Numbered from the stretch's first letter, positions 1 through 7,043 are shown. The stretch is 16,466 nt of DNA from CAZWRN01 sp964446685 (GCA_964446685.1 CAYUPO010000021.1:1-16466), one strand, 5' to 3'. The notes: generated from the letters alone by a model not told the origin. Made by a program: numbers and translations.

Positions 1-1096
1 CATAGAGATCAAATCCCAGATTTGACTGAATTAGATAAATTAATCTATCCAGAGCGGCAGGGTCTGAATTTTTATACCTTAGTCTTTCAAAACGGTTCAT
101 CATTTCCGGATTATTTAAACTGGGAATTGAATACCAGGCTGTTAGAGCTTCATATATATAATGAGGCATATCCAGCTGCTGATCTCCAAATACAGCTTTT
201 GATCCAAAATAAGGACCTAGTTTTTTTTGGAGAATATCTGAATTAAGCAAATCTCCGCCAATATAAACCCCATCTGCAGCTAAAACTTCAGAGGCTACTT
301 TATTGGTTGATTGAGAAACTTTTCCGGTTTTGACAACAGCGGTGTCGAGTGTGCCACCGCCAAAATCAAAAACAAAAACTAATTGGTTTTCTTTTCCAGT
401 GGTGGAAATGAATTGTTCGGCTGCAGCAACGGGTTCAAAAACAAACTTTATTTTATTAAAGCCAATCCTTTTGAGTGCAAGTTCCAGTCTGTCTTGGGCT
501 GCTTTATCTTTTTGGGGATTATCAGAGAAATGAACCGGTCTGCCAACCACAACTTCATCTAGCTGCTCTTTTTGAGAAATGTCTGCAAGCTGTTTTATTT
601 TTCCGACGTAGGTGGAAATCAGGTCTTCCAGAGTGTAAAAATCACCGAAAATAGATGTTCCGGTATAGCTAGCTGATTTGAGAGCAGTTTTCATGCTTTG
701 AATAAATCTGCCGACGCCGTAATCAATATCCTGATAAAATTCTGCTACCGGGTCTGCGCCAGCAGCAATAGTGACATATTTACCAGTCAAAATCTTGCGA
801 ATAATTCCTGGATGACGAAATTTATTGTCTGTCATATATTTTTCAACTGCCTGCTGTCCGATAGCAAACTTCTGTTCACCGCTATAGTTGATCTCATCTT
901 TGGTGAAGGTCCTGGAGTTTAATCTTTTTAGAGGCACAAGCGGACTGATTGTCAGTTCCCGTCTCAGGAAATAGAGCATGGTTCGGATAACTCCTGGATC
1001 TGAGGCCTGGTTATCAAGTGGCAGAACTTTACCGATATTGTTTTGTTTGATGGCAATGGAGGTATTGGTGGTTCCAAAATCTAGTCCGTATTTCAT
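1..1096 (-). CDS. Hsp70-family ATPase, YegD-like (3' end beyond left edge)
   Basis: Partial gene; 365 codons lie in the window and the frame is open to base 1. The product belongs to the actin/Hsp70 ATPase fold. The phosphate-1 loop DFGTTNTS is at residues 6-13, a VVVGRPVHF strand comes near residue 185, EPVAAA is at 221-226, and the phosphate-2 loop FDFGGGTLD is at 243-251. The GRP-strand/LE-A-KR-GF/EPVAA layout resembles E. coli YegD more than DnaK. YegD is about 450 aa, so roughly 85 residues would be missing here. Family knowledge suggests an ATP-driven cytoplasmic chaperone-like protein; the client is unknown. The ATG at 1096 is supported by a GGAG Shine-Dalgarno ending 9 nt upstream, the only clear one in the window. 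No DnaJ or GrpE is nearby. Confidence 0.9.
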   Translation of the reverse strand, partial: MKYGLDFGTTNTSIAIKQNNIGKVLPLDNQASDPGVIRTMLYFLRRELTISPLVPLKRLNSRTFTKDEINYSGEQKFAIGQQAVEKYMTDNKFRHPGIIRKILTGKYVTIAAGADPVAEFYQDIDYGVGRFIQSMKTALKSASYTGTSIFGDFYTLEDLISTYVGKIKQLADISQKEQLDEVVVGRPVHFSDNPQKDKAAQDRLELALKRIGFNKIKFVFEPVAAAEQFISTTGKENQLVFVFDFGGGTLDTAVVKTGKVSQSTNKVASEVLAADGVYIGGDLLNSDILQKKLGPYFGSKAVFGDQQLDMPHYIYEALTAWYSIPSLNNPEMMNRFERLRYKNSDPAALDRLIYLIQSNLGFDLY

Positions 1097-1109
1097 ACTT
1101 TTTCACTCC

Positions 1110-1136
1110 AAAAAAAAGGAGCCATTATCTGGCTCC
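1110..1136 (-). terminator. Intrinsic terminator in the Hsp70 leader
   Basis: Read on the minus strand, a perfect 6-bp stem (GGAGCC, 7-nt loop, GGCTCC) is followed directly by eight T. This is a textbook rho-independent terminator. It ends only 13 nt before the Hsp70 ATG and touches its GGAG ribosome binding site. It may end the upstream cohesin-gene transcript, or act as an attenuator if transcription starts at the candidate promoter at 1204-1232. Confidence 0.8.
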
Positions 1137-1138
1137 GA

Positions 1139-1153
1139 CCCCAAATTTTGGGG
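1139..1153. repeat. Perfect 15-nt inverted repeat next to the terminator
   Basis: CCCCAAATTTTGGGG has two perfect 7-base arms around one central base. It lies 2 nt from the terminator stem, so the Hsp70 leader RNA would carry two adjacent hairpins. As DNA it could also be a protein-binding palindrome. The sequence does not decide between these. Confidence 0.5.
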
Positions 1154-1203
1154 AATGGCCTGTAAATGTTTGTTTTTCTGATTCTTCTGAAACATGAATT
1201 GAT

Positions 1204-1232
1204 ATTTTATCGGGAAAAATATTAAATAGCAA
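1204..1232 (-). promoter_or_regulatory. Candidate promoter of the Hsp70-like gene
   Basis: On the minus strand TTGCTA (1232-1227) is followed by a 17-nt spacer and TAAAAT (1209-1204). Transcription would start near 1197. This gives a leader of about 100 nt containing the 15-nt palindrome, the terminator and the Shine-Dalgarno. The match is good but not perfect, and there is no experimental support. Confidence 0.45.
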
Positions 1233-1240
1233 TTTAAAGC

Positions 1241-2665
1241 TTAGGGACAGGGAGAAGTGCCTTTACAAATTGCAGCATCATCAAACCAGACGGTGGCGCC
1301 TGAATTTAATTCCCAGATCAGATCCATCCTTCCGTTGGCATAGCTTGTAGGAGTGTTAAAAGTGAAAGAGATCTGTTTCCAGTTCGTGGCATCTTTGATA
1401 TTTAAAATTTGCCCCAGAACATAGCTGGAAGGGCTCAGTTGGGCATATCTGATACCAACTCCTTTGCCGGAGACATTCTGAGTTTTAACCCACACACTGG
1501 CGGTGTACTGAGTATTTGGCTGTAAAGTATTGGATTGTTGTGAATAGACAAATGTTGAAGGTCCGACTACTTTTAATGATCTGGATCCGGTTTTGGTTGA
1601 AGATGTATCAGAAGTGGCATTTGGCCGGTTAAACCATCCGGTTGGGTAGTTTCCGGTTAGTTGTTCCATTGAAGGATTGGTTAAGAGATTGGTAGCAGCA
1701 GCAGGTGGTTGAGAGGAATCTTTGATCCGATTACTTTCGGCTGTTTTTTGATAAAGCCTGGCCTGGTATTCGCCTTGTGTTACAGGGATTGTAAAATAAC
1801 AGGTGCCGGAGGATTTTGGTTGCACAGTTGATGCTGGTTCCTCTGTGGAACAATTGGCGGTGTAAAGAGTACTGATAAGTTTTTTAACTGTTGTCCCACT
1901 TTGAGACTGAACAAATTCTAATTTATCCAATCTGTCGGCTTCGATAATATTTTTAAAACTAACAACTGCTTTACCATTCTCAATGATAGTTGTAACTTCG
2001 GCGCCATCATTGGGTGTTGGATTTGATGTGGGGACAGGTGTGGGTGTTGGGGGAACTGTTTCGGAGCAGGAAGAACCAGAACCAATAGTCACAAGTGAAT
2101 CAGTAACTGATTTAAGTAGTTCAGTAATATTAACTGCTTCTACTATATTTGAATCATTCGTTTTGGTGGGATTTTGGGGATCAAAATCAAAATAAACTCT
2201 GGCAGCTGCACTGGTTGCCTCTGGATTTACTTTAAATTTAACTGAAGCCAGTTTACCCTGACCATTAATAGAACCGGATGTTGAGGAGATACCGGATACT
2301 AGAACTTTTCCGGAAGTGTTATCAACTACATTACCTGGATAAGTTGGGTAAAAGGAGCCATTTTCCACTGATAGAGCTGTCAGCAAAGCCGGATTAAATT
2401 TAATAACTGCATCAGTTCCTGAAGTATTTGCTCCACCGGTGTTAACATTGATGTCTAAATTGAATTCACAGCCTTTATTCGCCGAAAGGGAAGTAGGAGC
2501 CAAACTTAAGCTAGCTTCACCACCAACAGATTCATTGGCCGCTTTTGGTAAAAACCGGGTATAACTTTTTGTCAGATAGACTGCAACACCAATACCAATC
2601 AGAGAGAGCACCATCACAGCAATCAGAATCCAGGAAATTATGCCTTTTTGATTGATATTTAACAC
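1241..2665 (-). CDS. Membrane-anchored cohesin-domain protein with C-terminal carbohydrate-binding-like module
   Basis: 474 aa. Residues 8-32 form one hydrophobic segment with a QKG start, a signal anchor that vaguely resembles a prepilin leader but lacks its Glu. Residues about 50-196 fit a cohesin fold: alternating strands, an xVxFNP-type motif (VIKFNPALL), and GKLASVKFKV. A Pro/Thr linker (about 202-220) follows, then an unassigned beta-rich domain (about 222-318) with Cys272 and Cys289. Residues 325-470 resemble CBM_4_9 carbohydrate-binding modules (NLLTNPSME, PTGWF, ASVWVK, WFDDA). Cohesins bind dockerins; none is seen here. I infer a surface protein gripping glycans or partner proteins. 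The start is GTG: an in-frame TAG lies a few codons upstream and a -10-like hexamer sits 6 nt before it. Confidence 0.85.
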   Translation of the reverse strand: MLNINQKGIISWILIAVMVLSLIGIGVAVYLTKSYTRFLPKAANESVGGEASLSLAPTSLSANKGCEFNLDINVNTGGANTSGTDAVIKFNPALLTALSVENGSFYPTYPGNVVDNTSGKVLVSGISSTSGSINGQGKLASVKFKVNPEATSAAARVYFDFDPQNPTKTNDSNIVEAVNITELLKSVTDSLVTIGSGSSCSETVPPTPTPVPTSNPTPNDGAEVTTIIENGKAVVSFKNIIEADRLDKLEFVQSQSGTTVKKLISTLYTANCSTEEPASTVQPKSSGTCYFTIPVTQGEYQARLYQKTAESNRIKDSSQPPAAATNLLTNPSMEQLTGNYPTGWFNRPNATSDTSSTKTGSRSLKVVGPSTFVYSQQSNTLQPNTQYTASVWVKTQNVSGKGVGIRYAQLSPSSYVLGQILNIKDATNWKQISFTFNTPTSYANGRMDLIWELNSGATVWFDDAAICKGTSPCP

Positions 2666-2670
2666 TGACT

Positions 2671-2701
2671 TAATTACGTCAAAAAAAGGCTACTTTGTCA
2701 A
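2671..2701 (-). promoter_or_regulatory. Promoter of the cohesin gene
   Basis: Consensus -35 TTGACA at 2701-2696 on the minus strand. The -10 is GTAATT (2677-2672, spacer 18) or TAATTA (2676-2671, spacer 19), ending 5-6 nt before the GTG. The transcript would be leaderless or nearly so, which also supports the GTG start. Confidence 0.6.
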
Positions 2702-2733
2702 TCAGTAAAGTGAGGCTGAAATGTAAGAAAACA

Positions 2734-2748
2734 GCCTAATTTTTAGGC
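2734..2748. repeat. Small hairpin between divergent genes
   Basis: GCCTAA, three T, TTAGGC: a perfect 6-bp inverted repeat in the 121-nt gap between divergent starts. Read on minus it is followed by TGTTTTCTT, a poor terminator tail. It could instead be an operator for either gene. Confidence 0.3.
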
Positions 2749-2774
2749 CTGTAGTAATTTTGATGGTTTTTGTG

Positions 2775-2780
2775 TATCAT
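2775..2780 (+). promoter_or_regulatory. -10 element TATCAT for the metallopeptidase-like gene
   Basis: TATCAT ends exactly 6 nt before the ATG at 2787, the spacing expected for a leaderless mRNA. No convincing -35 is seen. This element is the main reason for preferring the 2787 start over the upstream TTG (2760) or ATG (2763). Confidence 0.45.
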
Positions 2781-2786
2781 ATTAAG

Positions 2787-3479
2787 ATGCTTTTTATGTC
2801 TGATGTTTACCGGATGGTGGATGATATTAAGCCAGATCTGAGAAAAAGGGCAGGTTATGATTTGGCTGTTTCGAGCATGAATATTGTATTGCAACCTGGA
2901 GATAGGCTTTACCGCCAGATAATTTCAGATAAAGAAAAAGCTCTGGGTATAAGAAAAAGTTATTTCAGAACTAAAGTTGAGCAATTAATAAATGACCCTG
3001 AAATTGCTGCGGGAGTTTATCTACCTGAGAATAAAGCCGTTTATATTAATTCTGATTTGTCACAGTTTGCATGTTATGGTACGATAATTCATGAATTGGT
3101 TCATCTGGGACAGGATGAAAAATATCCAACTGTTGTCCGACTGTCTCAAAATTCTCAACCTGGTTTAAATAAAAAAGATCGATTGTTAATGCATGCTTTT
3201 TTAGAAGCAGATGCTTACGACATAATGGAGCAACTTTTGCGATCAAGAGGATTTAATCCGGCAGATTTTTACAATGAACTTTTAGAATTAGCTCCTTTAA
3301 ATATAATGAGGGAGATAAGAAATATATTCCGAAGAAAAGATCCTGTAGAAAAATATACTGCTAATTGGCAGAGAAAAAATTTATCTCTTGCTGATAAAGT
3401 AGTTGTCTTACAAAATCCTGCAAAAATTGCTAAATTTTATGATTCTCATGACAAACCGGATGCTGTTCTTGCAGCATAA
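2787..3479 (+). CDS. Putative zinc metallopeptidase (HExxH...EADA)
   Basis: About 230 aa from the ATG at 2787; the frame extends to TTG 2760 and ATG 2763, and ATG 2796 is also possible. Numbered from the TTG, HELVH is at 111-115 inside a hydrophobic helix (TIIHELVHLGQ). FLEADAYD follows at 147-154, about 35 residues later. In gluzincin-like folds the two His of HExxH and a downstream Glu hold zinc, so E149 is the likely third ligand. There is no signal peptide or membrane segment, so it is probably cytoplasmic. The C-terminal 70 residues are basic and helical with no recognised domain. Substrate unknown. A second HExxH protein with a related xADAxD motif lies at 15262-16221. Confidence 0.8.
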   Translation: MLFMSDVYRMVDDIKPDLRKRAGYDLAVSSMNIVLQPGDRLYRQIISDKEKALGIRKSYFRTKVEQLINDPEIAAGVYLPENKAVYINSDLSQFACYGTIIHELVHLGQDEKYPTVVRLSQNSQPGLNKKDRLLMHAFLEADAYDIMEQLLRSRGFNPADFYNELLELAPLNIMREIRNIFRRKDPVEKYTANWQRKNLSLADKVVVLQNPAKIAKFYDSHDKPDAVLAA

Positions 3480-3487
3480 AGTAATCG

Positions 3488-3514
3488 TTTCTCCCTTTTA
3501 AGGAAAGAATTTTT
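3488..3514 (+). terminator. Weak terminator between convergent genes
   Basis: An imperfect A/T-rich hairpin (TTTCT-C-CCT, short loop, AGG-AA-AGAA, with an internal loop) is followed by TTTTT on the plus strand. It overlaps the 3' end of the opposing LamG gene, with only 18 nt between the two stop codons. Weak but well placed for the gene ending at 3479. Confidence 0.35.
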
Positions 3515-4925
3515 GTAGGGTGCTGTTTTTGATTGTGTTAACTTTTAAGGTTTTACTCCATTCTCCGGCTGTGCAGCCATTGACGGCCCGGATTCGGAAA
3601 TAATAAGTTGTATTAGAAGCTAGTTTATGGATTGTCCGGGAATTGGTCCAGGCAGGTCCATTGTAATTAAATAAATCGCCATATCTAAATATATTTGGTT
3701 CTTCGGTATATTCAACTCCGTAGCCTGTGGCATTGGCAACAGTTGTAAAATGCAGGGTAATATTATTTCCCATTTTGTCAGCCTGAAATAAAACAGGCGC
3801 TTTGGCAGGTGTAGAACTGTTGCAACTAGGGGGTGACTGACTGGCAGATGGGGCTGTTAAGGGTTGGTTGACTGTAGGACAGTCAATTAAGGTGCCATTG
3901 TTGGTTAGACTGCCGCCATCATTGTAAGACAAGGTAAAACAGTTGGTAGTGAGAGTGGCACCGTTATTGATAGTCAAGGAAGCTGAAACTAGATTGGTAG
4001 TTAGAGAGGGTTGACTACCGGAATTGGCGATAATTAATCTGGTATAAGCATCTGGTACTGCATTGATATCCCAATTCGCAGTAGTTTCGTTATTGGTTGA
4101 ACTGGAACCATCCCAAGTGGCTGCAGTATGTCTGCCGGCTGCTAAATCAGCAATTTCATCCGCTGATAAAGCTCTGGTGTAGACTCTGAGATCATCAATT
4201 TTACCGTTAAAATTATAGTTGGCACTGCCATTACCATGTTCACCAATTTTGGTGTTTTGGCTTTGTCCGCTGTAAACTATTGAAGTATTATTAGTCGACT
4301 GAGTATCCAAAACTCCATCAATATATATTTGTTGATAAAAGTTGCCTGAAACCTGATTTACTACATAAGCTACATGTCTCCAGCCACTTCCGGCGATATC
4401 AACTCCAGATCCGGTACCTATCCAGGTTGTTCCGTTATAAAACTGGCCGGTGGTTTTTTGACTGGATCCGTCATCTGCCCGTATTAGTACGTGATCACCA
4501 AGCGAGATTATTTCAGCTCCGCTGGTGTCTTTGGTAGTTAGATTGACCCAGGCAGCCAGGGTGACAGTTTGACTGGAACCGGTAAGTAGTCCGGAAACAG
4601 CCACATCATCATCTGTACCATCAAAGTTGAGCGATCGGGGATCCGAATAAGACATGGTTGGTACACTCGAATTTGGCTGAGGTCCGTTCTGACTACCACC
4701 GGCGCCACTGGGAGTGCCGTTGTTGCCATCTCCACTACTATCTACTACTGAAGATCCAGCTGATGTTTCATCCATTTTCCAGTAGCCAACTAATTTATCA
4801 GTTGCGTTTGATGCCAAGACCTGGCTGGGTAATGAAATGTAAATCATGACAAGAACAAATAGTCCTAGTAGACAAGGATATATATATAATTTGAAGTAAG
4901 AATTTTTAATCACAAAATGTTGCAT
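3498..4925 (-). CDS. Secreted LamG / fibronectin-III surface protein
   Basis: 475 aa from the ATG at 4925; a TTG two codons upstream (4931) is also possible. Numbered from the TTG, residues 14-40 form a signal peptide ending QVLA|SNA. Residues 45-265 are a LamG/concanavalin-like jellyroll with LVGYWKMDE, LNFDGTDD, WRHVAYV, IYIDGV and the closing GKIDDLRVYTRALSADEI. Residues 270-350 (TWDGSSS, NWDINAVP, LTINNGATL, LTNNGTLID) look like short beta-helix or passenger-type repeats. After a Pro/Ser linker, residues 376-467 form an FN3-like domain (TTYYFRIRAVN). LamG modules of this type bind sugars or proteins; no catalytic motif is visible. There is no anchor after the signal, so it may be released or held by partners. 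Likely role: adhesion or cell-surface recognition. Confidence 0.87.
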   Translation of the reverse strand: MQHFVIKNSYFKLYIYPCLLGLFVLVMIYISLPSQVLASNATDKLVGYWKMDETSAGSSVVDSSGDGNNGTPSGAGGSQNGPQPNSSVPTMSYSDPRSLNFDGTDDDVAVSGLLTGSSQTVTLAAWVNLTTKDTSGAEIISLGDHVLIRADDGSSQKTTGQFYNGTTWIGTGSGVDIAGSGWRHVAYVVNQVSGNFYQQIYIDGVLDTQSTNNTSIVYSGQSQNTKIGEHGNGSANYNFNGKIDDLRVYTRALSADEIADLAAGRHTAATWDGSSSTNNETTANWDINAVPDAYTRLIIANSGSQPSLTTNLVSASLTINNGATLTTNCFTLSYNDGGSLTNNGTLIDCPTVNQPLTAPSASQSPPSCNSSTPAKAPVLFQADKMGNNITLHFTTVANATGYGVEYTEEPNIFRYGDLFNYNGPAWTNSRTIHKLASNTTYYFRIRAVNGCTAGEWSKTLKVNTIKNSTLQKFFP

Positions 4926-4931
4926 TATCAA

Positions 4932-4937
4932 ATAATA
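4932..4937 (-). promoter_or_regulatory. -10 element TATTAT for the LamG gene
   Basis: On the minus strand TATTAT ends 6 nt before the ATG at 4925, predicting a leaderless transcript. No Shine-Dalgarno is present and the -35 is poor. Confidence 0.5.
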
Positions 4938-5118
4938 GTTTTAGTATATTACAGATGTGTAAGGAAGTATTGAAAAAAGACTACTCAGATGCGAAATGTT
5001 AAACATTCAGTGCTAAAAGAGAGGCTTGAATTTGTTAGTGAAGTTCAGTTTCACTTCAGATTTATTAGGTTACAACATTTAGAATTAGAACTCGGTGACC
5101 ACTTTAATATTTAAGACC
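4938..5118. other. Divergent intergenic region with small palindromes
   Basis: Non-coding gap between divergent genes. It holds a palindrome AATGTT-A-AACATT at 4995-5007 and a 6-bp hairpin AGTGAA/TTCACT at 5037-5055. Either could be an operator. No ORF or RNA gene is recognised. Confidence 0.3.
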
Positions 5119-5131
5119 TATAATATATAAT
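5119..5131 (+). promoter_or_regulatory. Double TATAAT -10 element
   Basis: Two perfect TATAAT hexamers (5119-5124 and 5126-5131) lie just upstream of the next gene. The second is 10 nt from ATG 5142, giving a leader of only a few bases. The first is 8 nt from an in-frame TTG at 5133. No Shine-Dalgarno. Confidence 0.55.
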
Positions 5132-5141
5132 TTTGGTTATT

Positions 5142-5786
5142 ATGTATCATCCAGAAAGATTTAATGAGACTCTTGGGGAGATCGGAAGAGGTTTCTATAA
5201 ATTCACAGACAAGATTTATCCCTACTTTTTACCACATGCTTTGCATGAAATTTCGCATGACCCACCTAGAGTTTACAGACCTAAAACATTTGAGGGTATT
5301 TATAGACACCGTCACCAACTAAGAAAGGGGAAAGTAATTATGCCTAGGGATGAAAGACTTCAACAAAGATATCGTAAAGTCCTTGCAGATCTTAAGCAGG
5401 AAGAAGATACCGCTCCTGACGGTATGAATAGTTTTACCAGGAGAATGACAAAAACACTTGAAAAAGAGGGAGTCTTAATTGAACGAAATTGGTATCCCTA
5501 TAAGATACCTGATCAAACGTGTATGCAGTTTAGTGTTTGGTATAGGGCAGACACAACTATTTATGACAGAGCCTGGAAAGTTGCTACAACAGCTTATGAG
5601 GAAGGTTTAGACCCAGAAGATTTAGCCATCTGGATAAATGTTCCCAGAGATAGATCAATTCCTGAAATAGGGCATGCTCAACTAATTGTAAAACGTTATC
5701 CAGAAGTATTTTGGCCATTATTCCAACATTTATCAGTCAGAATCATGCACGGAGATATTTTTGGCTATCCTGACCCCATTGGGTAG
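5142..5786 (+). CDS. Hypothetical protein, basic, no recognised family
   Basis: 214 aa from the ATG at 5142; a TTG at 5133 would add three residues. I do not recognise a family. There is no signal peptide or membrane segment. The protein is rich in Tyr, Arg, His and Pro, with a basic stretch (YRHRHQLRKGK) and a helical charged stretch (ERLQQRYRKVLADLKQEED). The second half is mixed alpha/beta with several Trp (FSVWYRAD, LAIWINVP, VFWPLFQHL). HEISH occurs near residue 38, but Asp-Pro-Pro follows it and it does not sit in an obvious helix, so I do not call a peptidase. It is the only complete gene here ending in TAG. Coding potential is judged from length, composition and the TATAAT boxes just upstream. 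Confidence 0.72.
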   Translation: MYHPERFNETLGEIGRGFYKFTDKIYPYFLPHALHEISHDPPRVYRPKTFEGIYRHRHQLRKGKVIMPRDERLQQRYRKVLADLKQEEDTAPDGMNSFTRRMTKTLEKEGVLIERNWYPYKIPDQTCMQFSVWYRADTTIYDRAWKVATTAYEEGLDPEDLAIWINVPRDRSIPEIGHAQLIVKRYPEVFWPLFQHLSVRIMHGDIFGYPDPIG

Positions 5787-6039
5787 TATAGATCTATAAT
5801 AATGTAATAACTTTTTCTTCAATTTAAACACCTCACTGAGAATGCAACGAAGAATCATCAAGATCTTCTTAATATGAGCGATAGCGAATTACAAGTTTGC
5901 TTTCAAAATAGCAAAACTTGCGACCTCCGGTCTTTGGAATCAGCTTCTAGGTTCAATTAGGGCTTGGGATGAGTTATAAACAAGTATCTTTAGCCCAAAG
6001 CCAGTATCTTACTACCACTAGGGATTAGAAACGAAGAAG
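5787..6039. other. Non-coding stretch with several inverted repeats
   Basis: No credible ORF. Three stems can be drawn on the plus strand: CAAGTTTGC (5892-5900) with GCAAAACTTG (5911-5920, one bulge); GACC-TCC-GGTC (5922-5932); and GGCTTGGG (5960-5967) with CCCAAAGCC (5995-6003, one bulge). The clustering could mean a structured RNA or debris of RNA genes. No promoter or terminator pair is convincing. Confidence 0.35.
5915..5939 (-). pseudogene. tRNA-like fragment (anticodon loop to start of T-arm)
   Basis: On the minus strand a TTCCAAA loop-like heptamer is followed by GACCGG, AGGTC and GCAAGTT. This is the order of a tRNA 3' half: anticodon loop CCA, 3' anticodon stem, variable loop, 5' T-stem. 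The 5' anticodon stem does not pair and the T-loop GTTCGAAT and acceptor end are missing, so it cannot be a working tRNA. It may be a decayed tRNA-Trp piece, an old att-site remnant, or chance. Confidence 0.3.
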
Positions 6040-6633
6040 TTAATTAATATACTTAAAACTTTGAGCGATTTTATCTAAATCAGATAATAATTTTTTATCT
6101 TCTGTGGAAATCCAAAAAACCCAACTTTTGTCGTCAAGCTTTATTTTCTTAACATATATGTAATAAACGTACTGACCGCTTACATCACGCCCCTTAATAG
6201 CTTCCATTCCATTGATGGTCAATTCTTGCGCACCTGATGGATAGATCCGTTTAGGTTTTAGATACTCGATCAAATTATTGCCTTCCGCTGAATCCCTACT
6301 AATTTTAATTTCTCCTGTTTCATTTCCCAAAGTAATTGAAAGAGGATCAGAAGAAAATCCCGTTTCATGCAAAATACGATAAGATACAGGAATATCAACA
6401 GTATAATCTGCTGCAGAAGTTAGTTTATTAGTTGTAGAGTTAACCGAAGTGAGGGCAGTTCGATCATTGTAGTTTTGCAGAACAACTTCATTAAAGAGTT
6501 GCCTAACTAAAGTGGCTCCTCCAGCTACTGCAAAAAATCCCCAAATCACTAAAAGAAACCATAAGGAGACGAAAATAACTCCAATAGTTATGAGTATTAT
6601 TTTAAGAAATCTTGGAATAAACTTTTTAGACAT
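6040..6633 (-). CDS. Single-pass membrane protein with extracytoplasmic domain
   Basis: 197 aa. A basic N-terminus (MSKKFIPRFLK) precedes one strong membrane helix (about residues 10-38, many Ile, Val, Phe, Trp). The remaining 160 residues would lie outside the membrane in a signal-anchor topology. That domain is alpha/beta and ends DKSWVFWISTEDKKLLSDLDKIAQSFKYIN, with a strand followed by an amphipathic helix. This resembles the ending of PsbP-like or small lipoprotein-type domains, but the match is too weak to name. No catalytic motif. It is a lone gene, separated from the tRNA by about 120 nt. The ATG is supported by an extended -10 six bases upstream. Confidence 0.78.
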   Translation of the reverse strand: MSKKFIPRFLKIILITIGVIFVSLWFLLVIWGFFAVAGGATLVRQLFNEVVLQNYNDRTALTSVNSTTNKLTSAADYTVDIPVSYRILHETGFSSDPLSITLGNETGEIKISRDSAEGNNLIEYLKPKRIYPSGAQELTINGMEAIKGRDVSGQYVYYIYVKKIKLDDKSWVFWISTEDKKLLSDLDKIAQSFKYIN

Positions 6634-6639
6634 AACTTT

Positions 6640-6648
6640 AATTTAACA
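6640..6648 (-). promoter_or_regulatory. Extended -10 TGTTAAATT
   Basis: Read on minus, TGt-TAAATT matches the TGn-TANNNT extended -10 and ends exactly 6 nt before the ATG at 6633. This predicts a leaderless mRNA. No Shine-Dalgarno is present. Confidence 0.55.
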
Positions 6649-6752
6649 CAGCAGTTATTGTTAGGAAAGTTCGAGCCATTAGTCTTATCTTTGTAAGAGC
6701 TGTCAATTTTGGTTTAGAAGGAGCTTGTTTAAACAATCTATTCGTAAATCTG

Positions 6753-6826
6753 CACGCCCAGAGGGATTCGAACCCCCGACCTAAACGTTAGAACCGTCTT
6801 GCTCTATCCAGCTGAGCTATGGGCGC
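6753..6826 (-). tRNA. tRNA-Arg (anticodon UCU)
   Basis: 74 nt fold as a cloverleaf. The acceptor pairs GCGCCCA with TGGGCGT (one G-U at the first pair). The D-arm is GCTC-AGCTGGATA-GAGC. The anticodon arm is AGACG/CGTTT with loop GTTCTAA (plus 6788-6794) and anticodon TCT reading AGA/AGG. The T-arm is GGGGG-TTCGAAT-CCCTC with one G-U. The discriminator is G. CCA is not encoded (CAG follows), so a CCA-adding enzyme must complete it. Confidence 0.95.
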
Positions 6827-6835
6827 AAGAAGCAT

Positions 6836-6888
6836 CGATCTTTCGGACAACCAATATTACTCCATTTAGTAAAACTACCGAAAAATCG
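6836..6888. repeat. Imperfect inverted repeat upstream of the tRNA
   Basis: CGATCTTTCGG (6836-6846) and CCGAAAAATCG (6878-6888) pair over 11 bases with one mismatch around a 31-nt loop. GCATC (6833-6837) and GATGC (6903-6907) pair again outside it. It lies in the 225-nt gap between the tRNA and the gene at 7052. Function unknown; no ORF is seen in the gap. Confidence 0.4.
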
Positions 6889-7014
6889 AACCCGAAGTAC
6901 TTGATGCTATTTATTACTATAAAAAGCAGCCAATATGTGACTCCGTAGTGATATTTATTAAAGCTGGGCTTCAATAACTATACTTCTGCGTTATTATAGC
7001 AGTCAGGCGTGGGT

Positions 7015-7043
7015 TTGACAAAGATTGGGTTTTTTGTTACCGT
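7015..7043 (+). promoter_or_regulatory. Promoter of the coiled-coil operon
   Basis: Consensus -35 TTGACA (7015-7020), a 17-nt spacer, and extended -10 TGt-TACCGT (hexamer 7038-7043). The start would fall at about 7050, only a base or two before ATG 7052. This is the clearest sigma-70 type promoter in the window and again leaves almost no leader. Confidence 0.7.

Noticed and set aside
330..1181. Plus-strand frames of about 70 aa at 330-533, 698-922 and 978-1181
   Set aside because: They are antisense to the Hsp70-like gene and its leader and have no domain or promoter.
4538..4849. Small frames on both strands inside the LamG gene
   Set aside because: Shadows of the LamG coding sequence; low-quality composition.
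5244..5267. HEISH (HExxH) in the protein at 5142-5786 as a third metallopeptidase
   Set aside because: The motif is followed at once by Asp-Pro-Pro, is not in a clear helix, and no third ligand is evident; probably chance.
5874..5945. 23-codon frame starting MSDSELQVC
   Set aside because: Very short and overlaps the tRNA-like fragment. Antisense-tRNA frames commonly give such spurious peptides.
6725..6736. Palindrome TTGTTTAAACAA near the tRNA
   Set aside because: A single AT-rich 12-mer with no T-tract and no second copy; likely chance.
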